A stretch of DNA of 64,000 nt from Streptomyces sp. NBC_00083 (lineage in GTDB: Bacteria; Actinomycetota; Actinomycetes; Streptomycetales; Streptomycetaceae). A program made the position numbers and the translations under genes. How positions within the stretch are numbered: the first letter of the stretch is position 1; each line of letters opens with the position of its first letter. Shown piece by piece: positions 51,800 through 60,669 of the stretch. Below the pieces are notes generated by a model. The model did not search any database, was not told the DNA's origin, and saw only the letters and a list, made by a program, of their open reading frames with translations. The DNA is taken from the NCBI RefSeq assembly GCF_026343295.1, contig NZ_JAPELY010000003.1, positions 496,001-560,000 on the forward strand, written 5' to 3'.

Positions 51800-52654
51800 G
51801 TGAGTTCGTCCCACGCACGTCACCAAGGAGCGGGAAGCAGGGCGCTGGCGTCCGTGAGCCGCGGGTTCAGCCGGCGCAACGCGCAGAAGGAGACGCTGAG
51901 CGCCGCCGGACGCGCGGGGTTCGTCGCCCGCGGCGTCGTGTACGTGCTCATCGGTGTGCTGGCCATCCGAATAGCTCTGGGCAGCGGCGGCCAGGCCGAC
52001 CGGCAGGGCGCCCTCGACCAGGTCGCGGCGCAGCCCTTCGGGAAGGTCATGCTGTGGCTGCTCGTCGTAGGCTTCGGCTGCATGGCGCTGTGGCGGGGCG
52101 CGAGGGCCGTGCTGAGCAGGGGGCCGCACCGCAAGGTCGGCTCGCGCGTCATGGACGGCGGCCGGGCCGTGTTCTACGCCACGGTCTGCTGGGGCACCGC
52201 CACCTTCGCGACCGGCGACAGCGGCGGCTCCGACGGCAACGCGAAGTCCCGGGACTGGACGGCGACCGCCCTCAAGCTCTCCTTCGGCCGGTTCCTGGTC
52301 GGCGCGGCCGGCTGCGTCCTGATCGGCGTCGGCCTCACCCTCGCCGTGCGGGCCGCCATGCGGCGCTTCCTGCGCCAGCTGAACACCGCCACGATGAGTT
52401 CCCGTACGAAGATGGCGGTCACCGCTCTCGGAGTGGGCGGCGGAGTGGCGCGCGGCATCGTGTTCGCCGCGGCCGGGATCTTCGTCCTGGTGGCCGCCGT
52501 ACGGTTCGATCCCAACCAGGCCAAGGGCATGGACGCGACCCTGCGCAGCCTCGCCGACACCCCGATGGGCCCCTGGCTGCTGCTCGCCGTCGCCCTCGGC
52601 CTGATCCTCTTCGGGGTCTTCTCCTTCGCCTCCGCGCGCTGGCGCCGTCTGTAG
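51800..52654 (+). CDS. DUF1206 membrane protein
   Basis: A 284-residue integral membrane protein with six spans in three pairs, the DUF1206 pattern: GFVARGVVYVLIGVLAIRIA and FGKVMLWLLVVGFGCMALWRG in the first unit, GRAVFYATVCWGTATFATG and FLVGAAGCVLIGVGLTLAV in the second, ARGIVFAAAGIFVLVAAV and PWLLLAVALGLILFGVFSF in the third. Each unit begins with a small-residue ARG/GRA helix. Function unknown. GTG 51800 behind GAAGGAGGG is preferred; an ATG at 51770 has no such site. It is a single gene, convergent with the peptidases. Confidence 0.9.
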   Translation: MSSSHARHQGAGSRALASVSRGFSRRNAQKETLSAAGRAGFVARGVVYVLIGVLAIRIALGSGGQADRQGALDQVAAQPFGKVMLWLLVVGFGCMALWRGARAVLSRGPHRKVGSRVMDGGRAVFYATVCWGTATFATGDSGGSDGNAKSRDWTATALKLSFGRFLVGAAGCVLIGVGLTLAVRAAMRRFLRQLNTATMSSRTKMAVTALGVGGGVARGIVFAAAGIFVLVAAVRFDPNQAKGMDATLRSLADTPMGPWLLLAVALGLILFGVFSFASARWRRL

Positions 52655-52829
52655 CCCGGCCGCCGGCGCGCACGCCGAGGCCGTCCCGCCCCACCGGTCC
52701 GCGTCGTCCGCGGTCAGCAGCAGCCGCTCCCCGCCCCCGGGCCTGGAGGCAGGACAGGACCGTGCCGCCACCGCGCCGGCCTTCCGCAGCTGTCCGCGGA
52801 CCTGCTCGACCAGGGGGCGGGGTGCGCTC

Positions 52830-54272
52830 TCACCGCAACGCGCCCATCCAGGCCTCGATCTCGTCGGCGCCGCGCGGCAGGCCCGCCGACAGGCGTGCGG
52901 CGCCGTCGGACGTGATGAGGAAGTCGTCCTCGATGCGCACGCCGATCCCCCGCAGTTCCTGAGGGATCGTCAAGTCGTCGGCCTGGAAGTACAGTCCGGG
53001 CTCGACGGTGAGCACATGGCCCTCCTGGAGCACGCCCCGGGCGTACGTCTCGCTGCGGGCCGCGGCGCAGTCGTGGCAGTCGAGGCCGAGCATGTGCCCC
53101 GTGCCGCAGACGGTGTACCTGCGGTACAGGGCGGGTTCGTGCGCGACCTTGTCGCCGCCCGGCCGCAGCCCCCAGGCGTCCAGCCCTTCCGTGATGACCC
53201 GCGTCGCCGCGTCGTGGAACGCGCCGTACGGCGCGCCGGGCCGCAGCGCGGCGATGCCCGCCGACTGCGCGGCGAACACCAGGTCGTACACGCGGCGTTG
53301 GACGTCGGTGAAGCGCCCGCCGACGGGCAGGGTCCGGGTGACGTCGCCGGTGTAGAACGAGTCGGCCTCGACGCCCGCGTCGAGGAGCAGCAGCTCGCCC
53401 TCGCGCACCGGACCGTCGTTGTGCATCCAGTGCAGGACGCACGCGTGCGCGCCGGCAGCCGCGATCGTCTCGAACCCCAGGCCGTAACCCTCCATCCGGG
53501 CGCGGCGGTTGAAGGTTCCCTCGACCCAGCGCTCGCCCCGGGCGACCCGCGTGGCGTACGGCAGCTCGGCGGCCACGTCGTGGAAGCCGGCCACCGTGTG
53601 TCCCACGGCCGCGCGCAGCTGCTCGATCTCCCACTCGTCCTTGACGAGCCGTGACTCCGACAGGAAGGCGAGCAGTTCGGAGTCGGCGCGCGCGGACGGC
53701 GCCACCAGGGCGTCGACCACCGGGTCCTCGCCCCGCACGGCCCGCGTCGGCACATCGGAGCCGAGCGCCTGCTCCAGGCGGTCGCGGGAGACCGCCTCGA
53801 TGCCGAGGGCGCCCGCGGTCTCGGTGAGCGTACGGCGCCGGCCGACCCAGAACTCTCCGTGCCGTCGGTCGCTGTACAGCTCCGCGCCGCGCGGACCGGC
53901 GTCGCGCGCCGACCGAGGCCGGGTGAAGAGGGTGACCTCGTGGCCGTGTCCGGTGGGCTCGAAGACCAGCACACTGTCCGGCACCGCGGACGTACCCTGC
54001 TCGGCGGTGAGGTGGATGTACGCGGAGTGCGGCCGGAACGCGTAGTCGAAGTCGTTGCTGCGGGTCTTGATGCCGCCCGACGGAATGACGATCCGCTCGC
54101 CGGGGAACCGCTCGGAGAGCGCGGCGCGCCGCTTCGCCGCCCAGGCCGCCCCCGGCAGGGGCCGCGACGGCAGGGCGCTCTCGGCCCATCCGTGCCGGAA
54201 GACCTCCGCCACCGCGTCCGGCACCTGATGATCGTGGCTGCGCAATCCGCGCGTACCGTCCCGCTGTTCCAT
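52830..54272 (-). CDS. pepP: Aminopeptidase P (Xaa-Pro aminopeptidase), copy 1
   Basis: A 480-residue pita-bread metallopeptidase of the M24 family with the N-terminal aminopeptidase-P domain. Metal ligands are visible: LLLLDAGVEADSFYTGDVTRT (two Asp), GHMLGLDCHD (His), TVEPGLYF (Glu) and GVRIEDD (Glu). It removes an N-terminal residue before proline, in the cytosol. The N-terminus is basic and there is no signal peptide. ATG 54272 follows GAGGGGACGTGAGCG. It lies 106 bp downstream of the second copy and is not coupled, since a hairpin separates them. Confidence 0.93.
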   Translation of the reverse strand: MEQRDGTRGLRSHDHQVPDAVAEVFRHGWAESALPSRPLPGAAWAAKRRAALSERFPGERIVIPSGGIKTRSNDFDYAFRPHSAYIHLTAEQGTSAVPDSVLVFEPTGHGHEVTLFTRPRSARDAGPRGAELYSDRRHGEFWVGRRRTLTETAGALGIEAVSRDRLEQALGSDVPTRAVRGEDPVVDALVAPSARADSELLAFLSESRLVKDEWEIEQLRAAVGHTVAGFHDVAAELPYATRVARGERWVEGTFNRRARMEGYGLGFETIAAAGAHACVLHWMHNDGPVREGELLLLDAGVEADSFYTGDVTRTLPVGGRFTDVQRRVYDLVFAAQSAGIAALRPGAPYGAFHDAATRVITEGLDAWGLRPGGDKVAHEPALYRRYTVCGTGHMLGLDCHDCAAARSETYARGVLQEGHVLTVEPGLYFQADDLTIPQELRGIGVRIEDDFLITSDGAARLSAGLPRGADEIEAWMGALR

Positions 54273-54321
54273 CGCTCACGTCCCCTCGTGTGGTGGTCCG
54301 TTCTCGGCAGAGAACGCGACA

Positions 54322-54365
54322 GGTCCGGCCGCGGCCCGGCGCCGACCCGTCGACGGGGCCGGACC
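54322..54365 (-). terminator. Hairpin between the two aminopeptidase P genes
   Basis: 9-bp stem GGTCCGGCC (54322-54330) / GGCCGGACC (54357-54365) downstream of copy 2. A second inverted repeat CGTTCTC (54299-54305) / GAGAACG (54310-54316) lies just upstream of copy 1 and may be an operator. Confidence 0.55.
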
Positions 54366-54378
54366 GCGGCGGGCGTGC

Positions 54379-55815
54379 TCAGCCCCGCAGCCGCGCCATC
54401 CATGCCTCCACGTCGTCGGCGGAGCGCGGGAGGTCCGCGGAGAGGTTCTCGTTGCCGTCCTCGGTGACCAGGATGTCGTCCTCGATGCGGACGCCGATGC
54501 CGCGGAACTCCTCGGGCACGGTCAGGTCGTCCGACTGGAAGTACAGGCCCGGTTCGACGGTGAGCACCATGCCCGCCTCCAGGGTGCCCTCCACGTACAG
54601 CTCGGTGCGGGCCTTGGCGCAGTCGTGGACGTCGAGGCCGATCATGTGGCCGGTGCCGGCCAGGGTCCAGCGCCGGAAGAGCCCGAGCTCGTACGCCTCG
54701 TCGACCGACCGGCCGCCGAACAGGCCCCAGGAGGCGAGGTGTTCGGTGAGCACGCGCTGGGCGGCGTGGTGGAAGTCCCGGTACTTGGCGCCCGGCTTGA
54801 CGGCGGCGATGCCGGCCGACTGCGCCGCGTACACCGCGTCGTACACCCGTCGCTGCACCGGGGTGAAGCGGCCGTCGACGGGCAGGGTGCGGGTGACGTC
54901 GGCGGTGTAGAGGTTGCGGCTCTCGACGCCGGCGTCGAGCAGCAGCAGGTCGCCGGGGCGGGTCGCACCGTCGTTGCGGACCCAGTGCAGCGTCGTGGCG
55001 TGCGGGCCGGCCGCACAGACCGACGCGTAGCCCACGTCGTTGCCCTCGATCCGCGCGCGCATCCAGAACGTGCCCTCGATGGCCCGCTCCAGGGTCGGCG
55101 TGTCCGTGCCGAGGATCCCCACGACGTCCTCGAAGCCGCGGGCCGTGGCCCGGCAGGCGTGGCGCAGGTCGGCGATCTCGAACTCGTCCTTGATCAGGCG
55201 CAGTTCGGCCAGGGCGGCGCGGAACTCGATGTCCCGCTCGGCGGTCACCTTGTCGGCGAGGGCGGCGTCGGTCCCGGCGTCGTACCCGCGCAGCAGCCGG
55301 ATCGGTCCGCGGGCCTCGGCGAGCCGCTCGGTGAGCGTGCGGACGTCGCGGCAGGGCAGGCCGAGGAGCTGCTCGTTCTCGGTGAGGCTGTTGCGGCGGC
55401 CGTCCCAGAGTTCTCCGTGGTAGTCGAGCCAGAACTCGCCGGACTCGCGGTCGGAGCGGGGGAGGAGATGGGCGACGGCCCGGTGCCCCCCGGCGGCCCG
55501 GGGTTCGAGGACGAGGACGGCGCCCTGTGACTGATCACCCGTCAGATACACGTACTCCGACGAGGGGCGGAACGGGTAGTTCGTGTCGTTGGAGCGGACC
55601 TTGGGGTTGCCGGCCGGGATCACGAGCAGCTCGCCGGGGAACAGGGCGGACAGCGCCGTCCGGCGACGGGCGGTGTGCGCGGCCTGCTCGATGGGCTCCA
55701 GGTGGCGGCGCTCGGTGTCGGCCCAGCCTTCCTTCATGTTCTCGGTGAGCTCCGTGCTCACGCCCCCGTACAGGCCGTTCTTCCGGGTCTTGTTCTCGTC
55801 TGTCTCGTCCGTCAC
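54379..55815 (-). CDS. pepP: Aminopeptidase P (Xaa-Pro aminopeptidase), copy 2
   Basis: A 478-residue M24 metallopeptidase closely similar in layout to copy 1: LLLLDAGVESRNLYTADVTRT, GHMIGLDVHD, TVEPGLYF and GVRIEDD give the metal ligands. The N-terminal domain (NPKVRSNDTNYPFRPSSEY) is alignable to that of copy 1. Sequence identity is moderate, so the duplication is not recent. GTG 55815 with AGGAGG six bases upstream is used rather than ATG 55842. Two copies with the same specificity side by side suggest different substrates or regulation. Confidence 0.93.
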   Translation of the reverse strand: MTDETDENKTRKNGLYGGVSTELTENMKEGWADTERRHLEPIEQAAHTARRRTALSALFPGELLVIPAGNPKVRSNDTNYPFRPSSEYVYLTGDQSQGAVLVLEPRAAGGHRAVAHLLPRSDRESGEFWLDYHGELWDGRRNSLTENEQLLGLPCRDVRTLTERLAEARGPIRLLRGYDAGTDAALADKVTAERDIEFRAALAELRLIKDEFEIADLRHACRATARGFEDVVGILGTDTPTLERAIEGTFWMRARIEGNDVGYASVCAAGPHATTLHWVRNDGATRPGDLLLLDAGVESRNLYTADVTRTLPVDGRFTPVQRRVYDAVYAAQSAGIAAVKPGAKYRDFHHAAQRVLTEHLASWGLFGGRSVDEAYELGLFRRWTLAGTGHMIGLDVHDCAKARTELYVEGTLEAGMVLTVEPGLYFQSDDLTVPEEFRGIGVRIEDDILVTEDGNENLSADLPRSADDVEAWMARLRG

Positions 55816-56169
55816 AGCAGCCTCCTGAAGCGAATGCGTCACTCAAGTTCCCGTCGACCGTCAGCGGCCGGCACCTCGCCGGATCCGGTGGGCGCGACCG
55901 TTCGGAAAAGATCTCGAAGCCCGGTCGTCGGCGCGGACCGGGCGGGGCTCGGCGCGGACCGAACGGCGCCGCCGGGCCGCTCAACTCCCCCATCGGCACG
56001 GCTCCTTGTCGCGAACGGCACTCTCGCAGAACCTCTCCGCTCCCACGTCGTACAGATGTATGAAAGGTCGGAGGCGGTTTTGCGTCATCTGTCGATGGGC
56101 GTGCGGGGAGGTGGGCCGACGGGCGGCGTGCGGTCGCGGGCGGCGGCTGTCGGATGGCCGCACGACAAA
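55816..56169. other. Divergent gap, aminopeptidase P / rph
   Basis: A 354-bp stretch without a supported gene. It holds the promoter of the second aminopeptidase on the minus strand and sequence upstream of the rifamycin-associated element. No clear -35/-10 pair was recognised. An alternate frame that runs into the peptidase coding region is a shadow. Confidence 0.4.
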
Positions 56170-56193
56170 GGCAGGGAGATGTCTCTCCCTGCC
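56170..56193. terminator. 10-bp perfect hairpin upstream of the RAE
   Basis: GGCAGGGAGA (56170-56179) pairs with TCTCCCTGCC (56184-56193), loop TGTC, 24 bp before the rifamycin-associated element. It could insulate the rph promoter from upstream transcription or be part of the regulatory region. Confidence 0.55.
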
Positions 56194-56216
56194 TCTCTCA
56201 ACGTATAGCGCACAGG

Positions 56217-56236
56217 GGGGCTTGCCACAAGGCCCC
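56217..56236 (+). promoter_or_regulatory. Rifamycin-associated element (RAE) before rph
   Basis: GGGGCTTGCCACAAGGCCCC is a 20-bp palindrome that matches the RAE pattern GGGGCTTGCGGCAAGGCCC known upstream of rifampin-inactivating genes, differing only in the central two bases. An inverted repeat GGTGGCG (56237-56243) / CGCCACC (56264-56270) abuts it. It is 171 bp upstream of the rph TTG. Confidence 0.9.
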
Positions 56237-56406
56237 GGTGGCGTCGCACAATCGTCGGCCTACCGCCACCACCTGCGCGAACGCGGACGTGGCAGGTGCG
56301 TGTCACTGTCGGGGGACCGATGGTGCGGTCACGTCGAATCAGTCGGATCACCCGGCCCGGCCGGACAGAACCACAACGGGGCACGGCGCCCCTCGGAGGT
56401 ATCGCT

Positions 56407-59034
56407 TTGACTGCGCAGTACGTGCTGGATCTTCAGCAGACGGACGCGACACAGGCCGCCGTCGTCGGCGGCAAGGGCGCGCACCTGGGCGAGCTGTCGC
56501 GGATCGACGGCGTCGACGTGCCGGCCGGCTTCTGTGTGACCACGGACGCCTTCCGCCGGGTCGTGGCGGGCACACCGTCGGTCGAGGCCCTGCTCGGCCG
56601 GCTGTCGGACGTGGACCCGGACGACCGCGAGGCGCTCGGCGCGCTCGGCGCGGAGCTCCGCAGGACCGTGGAAGGGATCGCCGTTCCGGACGACATCGCG
56701 GCGGAGATCACCCGTGCGCTCGCCCGGCACGGTGAGCGGGCCGCCTACGCCGTCCGGTCGAGCGCCACGGCGGAGGATCTGCCGACCGCCTCCTTCGCCG
56801 GTCAGCAGGACACCTACCTCAACGTGGTGGGGCCGGGCGCGGTCCTGGAGCACATCGGCCGGTGCTGGGCCTCGCTCTTCACCGACCGGGCCGTGATCTA
56901 CCGCCGGCGCAACGGCATCGACCACCGCGCGGTGCACATGGCCGTGGTCGTGCAGCGCATGGTCCTCCCGCAGGCGTCGGGCGTCCTGTTCACCGCCGAC
57001 CCCGTCACCGGCAACCGCGAGGTCGCCACCGTGGACGCCGGCTTCGGCCTCGGCGAGGCGCTCGTCTCCGGCCTGGTGAACCCCGACGTCTTCAAGATCC
57101 GGGACGACGCCGTCGTCTCCCGGTCCCTCGCCGCCAAGCAGAGGGCCGTCGAGGCCCTGCCGGCCGGCGGCACGCGCGAGGTGGCCGTCGACGCCGGGCG
57201 GCAGGAGGAGCCGGCCCTGACGGACGCGCAGGCTCTGCGGCTCGTACGGCTCGGACGGCGGATCGAGGCGCACTTCGGGCGCCCGCAGGACATCGAGTGG
57301 TGCCTGGTCGACGACGGGTTCCACATCGTGCAGAGCCGGCCCGTCACCACACTGTTCCCGGTCCCTGAGAGCGGTGACGGGGAGAACCACGTCTACCTCT
57401 CCGTCGGCCATCAGCAGATGATGACCGACGCCATGCGGCCGCTGGGGCTTTCGGTGTGGAAGGCGACGGCCATGGCGACGATGTGCGAGGCGGGCGGCCG
57501 GCTGTTCGTCGACGCCACGCCGCGCCTGGCGTCGCCCGCGAGCCGCGCCGCGCTCCTGGACCTCGTCGGCAGGGGCGATCCGCTGACCAGGGACGCGCTG
57601 GAGACCGTCCTGGCGCGTGACGGATTCGTCCGGTCCCGCCCGGACGCGGACCCGGGCGGCCCGGCAGCCGGGCGTCCGTCCCGCGGAGGGACGCCCGCCA
57701 CCGGACCCGCTGCCCCGATCGAGACCGACCCGGCCGTCGTCACCGAGCTGATCGGACGCAGCGAGGCGTTCCTCGCCACCCTGCGCGACGACATCCGGAC
57801 GAAGACGGGACCGGCGCTGTTCGACTTCCTGACCGAGGCCTTCGCGGAGCACAAGCGGGTCCTGAGCGACCCGCTGAGCATGCAGGTGATCATGGCGGGG
57901 ATGGAGGCCACCTGGTGGCTCAACGACAACCTGGAGGAGTGGCTGGGCGAGAAGAACGCGGCCGACACCCTCACGCTGTCCGCCCCCGACAACATCACCT
58001 CCGAGATGGGCCTCGCGCTGCTCGACGTCGCCGACGTGGTCCGTCCGCACCCCGAGGTCGTCGCGTTCCTGCGAGGTGTCGAGGACGACGGCTTCCTGGA
58101 CGGGCTGGCGAAGCTCCCGGGCGGCATCGAGACGCGCGACGCGATCGTGGCCTACCTCGACCGGTACGGGATGCGCTGCGTCGGCGAGATCGACATCACG
58201 AGGCCGCGCTGGAGCGAGCGCCCCGCCGCCCTCGTACCCGTCATCCTGGACAACATCAGGATGTTCGAGGCGGGCGCGGCCGGGCGCCGCTTCGAGGAGG
58301 GCCGGCAGAGGGCGTGGCAGAAGGAACAGGACGTGCTGGCGCGCCTGCGGGCCCTGCCGGACGGGGACGCGAAGGCCGACGAGACCAAGCGGATGATCGA
58401 CCGGGTCAGGACCTTCGTCGGTTACCGCGAATACCCCAAGTACGCCATCATCAGCCGGTACTTCGTCTACAAGCAGGCGCTCCTGAGGGAGGCCGGGCGG
58501 CTCGTGCGGGACGGTGTGCTGGCCGAGCGGGAGGACATCTACTACCTCACCCTCGGGGAACTCGACGCCGTCGCGCGCTCGAACCGGGCGGACCGCGCGC
58601 TGATCGAGGAGCGCAAGGACGCGTTCCGGTCGTACGAGGCGTTGACGCCGCCCCGGGTGCTCACCTCGGAGGGCGAGGCCCTCGACGGGGCGTACCGGCG
58701 TGACGACGCCCCGGCCGGTGCCCTCCTCGGCATCCCGGTCTCCACCGGCACGATCGAGGGGCGGGCCCGCGTCGTCCTCGACATGGCGGACGCCGACCTC
58801 GAAGCGGGCGACATCCTGGTCACCACGTTCACCGACCCCAGCTGGTCACCGCTGTTCGTCGGGATCGCGGGCCTGGTGACGGAGGTCGGCGGTGTGATGA
58901 CGCACGGCGCGGTGATCGCCCGGGAGTACGGACTCCCGGCCGTCGTCGGCGTGGCCGGGGCCACCCGGCTGATCCGGGACGGCCGGCGGATCCGCGTGCA
59001 CGGGACCGACGGGTACGTCGAGCTCCTGCCCTGA
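56407..59034 (+). CDS. rph: Rifampin phosphotransferase (rifamycin-inactivating)
   Basis: An 875-residue enzyme of the PEP-synthase-like RPH family, which transfers phosphate from ATP to rifamycins. The N-terminal ATP-grasp part begins VLDLQQTDATQAAVVGGKGAHLGELSRIDGVDVPAGFC; a rifampin-binding middle domain follows; and the swivelling C-terminal domain carries the phospho-His, H833, in VGGVMTHGAVIAREYGLPAVVG. TTG 56407 is the only start with a strong GGAGGT at the right distance; the frame is open to 56296 without it. The RAE upstream supports the assignment over true PEP synthase, which would usually be longer in sequence and not RAE-linked. Confidence 0.93.
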   Translation: MTAQYVLDLQQTDATQAAVVGGKGAHLGELSRIDGVDVPAGFCVTTDAFRRVVAGTPSVEALLGRLSDVDPDDREALGALGAELRRTVEGIAVPDDIAAEITRALARHGERAAYAVRSSATAEDLPTASFAGQQDTYLNVVGPGAVLEHIGRCWASLFTDRAVIYRRRNGIDHRAVHMAVVVQRMVLPQASGVLFTADPVTGNREVATVDAGFGLGEALVSGLVNPDVFKIRDDAVVSRSLAAKQRAVEALPAGGTREVAVDAGRQEEPALTDAQALRLVRLGRRIEAHFGRPQDIEWCLVDDGFHIVQSRPVTTLFPVPESGDGENHVYLSVGHQQMMTDAMRPLGLSVWKATAMATMCEAGGRLFVDATPRLASPASRAALLDLVGRGDPLTRDALETVLARDGFVRSRPDADPGGPAAGRPSRGGTPATGPAAPIETDPAVVTELIGRSEAFLATLRDDIRTKTGPALFDFLTEAFAEHKRVLSDPLSMQVIMAGMEATWWLNDNLEEWLGEKNAADTLTLSAPDNITSEMGLALLDVADVVRPHPEVVAFLRGVEDDGFLDGLAKLPGGIETRDAIVAYLDRYGMRCVGEIDITRPRWSERPAALVPVILDNIRMFEAGAAGRRFEEGRQRAWQKEQDVLARLRALPDGDAKADETKRMIDRVRTFVGYREYPKYAIISRYFVYKQALLREAGRLVRDGVLAEREDIYYLTLGELDAVARSNRADRALIEERKDAFRSYEALTPPRVLTSEGEALDGAYRRDDAPAGALLGIPVSTGTIEGRARVVLDMADADLEAGDILVTTFTDPSWSPLFVGIAGLVTEVGGVMTHGAVIAREYGLPAVVGVAGATRLIRDGRRIRVHGTDGYVELLP

Positions 59035-59051
59035 CCGGACGGCCCGGGGGC

Positions 59052-59693
59052 CTAACTCCGCCCCGATGGGGTCGAGTCGGGAGCGGCCGGGGCCAGCCCC
59101 AGGAAGAGGTTGGCGATCAGCCGGTCGGCGAACTCCGTGGTCAGTGGCTGGGCCGGCATGAGCAGCCGGTGGTACGCGGCGCCCCACAGCTGGTCGACGA
59201 TCGTCTCCAGGTCGACGCCCTCGCGGATCTGACCCGCCTGCCGTGCGCGTGTCAGCCGCTCGACGGCGAGCTCCCGGCGCTGGGTGACGTAGTGCGTGGA
59301 GAGCGCCTCGGCCAGGTCGGGGTCGCCCTGGGCGGCCCCGATGATCCCGGCGATGACCGGGCCGTTGCGGTTCAACAGCTCGACGAAGCTGTGCAGTTGC
59401 GTGGTCAGGTCGCGCCGGACGTCACCCGTGTCGGGAAACGCGAGGGTCTCCTTGAAGGTGTCGAAGTAGGCGTCGAAGGCGAGGGCGCCGGGGGAGGGCC
59501 ACCACTTGTAGAGGGTCATCTTGCTGACCCCGGCCCGCGTCGCGACCTTGGAGAAGGTCAGCGCGTGGACCCCCTCGGCGAGCAGCAGCTCGGCCGCCGT
59601 GTCGAGCGTGGCCCGGCGGACGTCCTCCGCGCGGCGCCGGCCCCGGCCGGGCTTGAGCGCCCCGGGCTCCCTGTCGTCGTCCGTCCGCTCCAC
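59052..59693 (-). CDS. TetR-family transcriptional regulator
   Basis: A 213-residue regulator. The helix-turn-helix is TLDTAAELLLAEGVHALTFSKVATRAGVSKMTLYKWWPSPGAL near the N-terminus; the ligand domain is the TetR_C_11 type (ETIVDQLWGAAYHRLLM). GTG 59693 has GGAGGAG upstream; the frame continues to 59759 without a start site. It is divergent from an SDR gene whose promoter holds a palindrome, so it probably represses that gene and itself. It faces rph convergently. Confidence 0.9.
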   Translation of the reverse strand: MERTDDDREPGALKPGRGRRRAEDVRRATLDTAAELLLAEGVHALTFSKVATRAGVSKMTLYKWWPSPGALAFDAYFDTFKETLAFPDTGDVRRDLTTQLHSFVELLNRNGPVIAGIIGAAQGDPDLAEALSTHYVTQRRELAVERLTRARQAGQIREGVDLETIVDQLWGAAYHRLLMPAQPLTTEFADRLIANLFLGLAPAAPDSTPSGRS

Positions 59694-59802
59694 CGGGTCT
59701 CCTCCTCGCCGGGCTCGGCGATCTCGCTGGGCGTGCGGCGCGCCGCACCCGGCACCCACGGACGCCGACCGCCATCATATGGACGGTCGAGCCATATGTA
59801 TA

Positions 59803-59831
59803 TGGACTACTCGTCCACTTCTTGCTAATGT
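59803..59831 (+). promoter_or_regulatory. SDR promoter with TetR-type operator
   Basis: -35 TGGACT (59803-59808) and -10 TAATGT (59826-59831) with a 17-bp spacer. A palindrome TGGAC-TACTC-GTCCA (59803-59817) covers the -35. A further hairpin CTCATCGT (59833-59840) / ACGATGAG (59848-59855) lies in the leader near the ribosome binding site. Confidence 0.6.
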
Positions 59832-59865
59832 ACTCATCGTCCACAAAACGATGAGGGAGGTCACC

Positions 59866-60615
59866 ATGACCACCGCCCAGCACTCCACCAGCCGCGTGGC
59901 GCTCGTGATCGGGGGCTCCGGCGGGATCGGCGGCGCGGTCGCGCACGCGCTGGCCGCCGACGGCATGGCCGTGGTCGTGCACTATTCCGGCCGGGCCGAG
60001 CGCGCGGAGGAGGTCGTCGCGTCGATCCGGAAGGAGGGCGGGGCGGCCGTGGCCCTCTCCGGAGACGTGGCCGACGAGTCGGCGATGACCGCCCTGTTCG
60101 ACGCCGCCGAGGAGCGCTTCGGCGGCGTCGACGTGGTGGTGAACACCGCCGGGATCATGCTGCTGGCCCCGCTCGCCGACATGGACCTCGACGCGTTCGA
60201 CCGGATGCACCGGGTCAATGTGCGCGGCACGTTCCTCGTGTCCCAGCTCGCGGCCCGCCGGCTGCGCCCCGGCGGCGCGCTCGTGAACTTCTCCACCTCC
60301 GTCACCCGGCTCCAGCAGCCCACGTACGCCGCCTATGCGGCCACCAAGGGCGCGGTCGAGGCGATGACCCTGATCCTCGCCCGCGAACTGCGCGGCCGGG
60401 ACATCACCGTCAACGCCGTGGCACCCGGGCCGACCGCCACGCCGCTCTTCCTGGACGGCAAGAGCCCCGGGCTGATCGAGCGGATCGCCGGGCTCTCGCC
60501 GCTCGACCGGCTCGGCACACCCGAGGACATCGCGGGCGCCGTGGCGTTCCTCGCCGGCCCCGGTGGCCGCTGGGTCAACGGCCAGGTCCTCTTTGCCAAC
60601 GGCGGCGCCGCCTGA
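59866..60615 (+). CDS. SDR family oxidoreductase (classical)
   Basis: A 249-residue classical short-chain dehydrogenase. Cofactor motif IGGSGGIGGAVA, NTAG for NNAG, catalytic Ser in LVNFSTSV, and Y-A-A-T-K for YxxxK. VNAVAPGPTATPLFLDG is the usual end of the active-site region. NADPH preference is likely (basic loop YSGRAERAEE). ATG 59866 has GAGGGAGG upstream. Probably controlled by the divergent TetR protein; substrate unknown, but such pairs often detoxify carbonyl compounds. Confidence 0.92.
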   Translation: MTTAQHSTSRVALVIGGSGGIGGAVAHALAADGMAVVVHYSGRAERAEEVVASIRKEGGAAVALSGDVADESAMTALFDAAEERFGGVDVVVNTAGIMLLAPLADMDLDAFDRMHRVNVRGTFLVSQLAARRLRPGGALVNFSTSVTRLQQPTYAAYAATKGAVEAMTLILARELRGRDITVNAVAPGPTATPLFLDGKSPGLIERIAGLSPLDRLGTPEDIAGAVAFLAGPGGRWVNGQVLFANGGAA

Positions 60616-60619
60616 CCGG

Positions 60620-60642
60620 CCGGGGTCCGTGCCGGACCCCGG
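60620..60642. terminator. Terminator between SDR and ABC genes
   Basis: 10-bp stem CCGGGGTCCG (60620-60629) / CGGACCCCGG (60633-60642) with a 3-nt loop, between convergent genes. Confidence 0.8.
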
Positions 60643-60669
60643 AGCGGCCTGCGGCGCCGCCGCTCCGGG

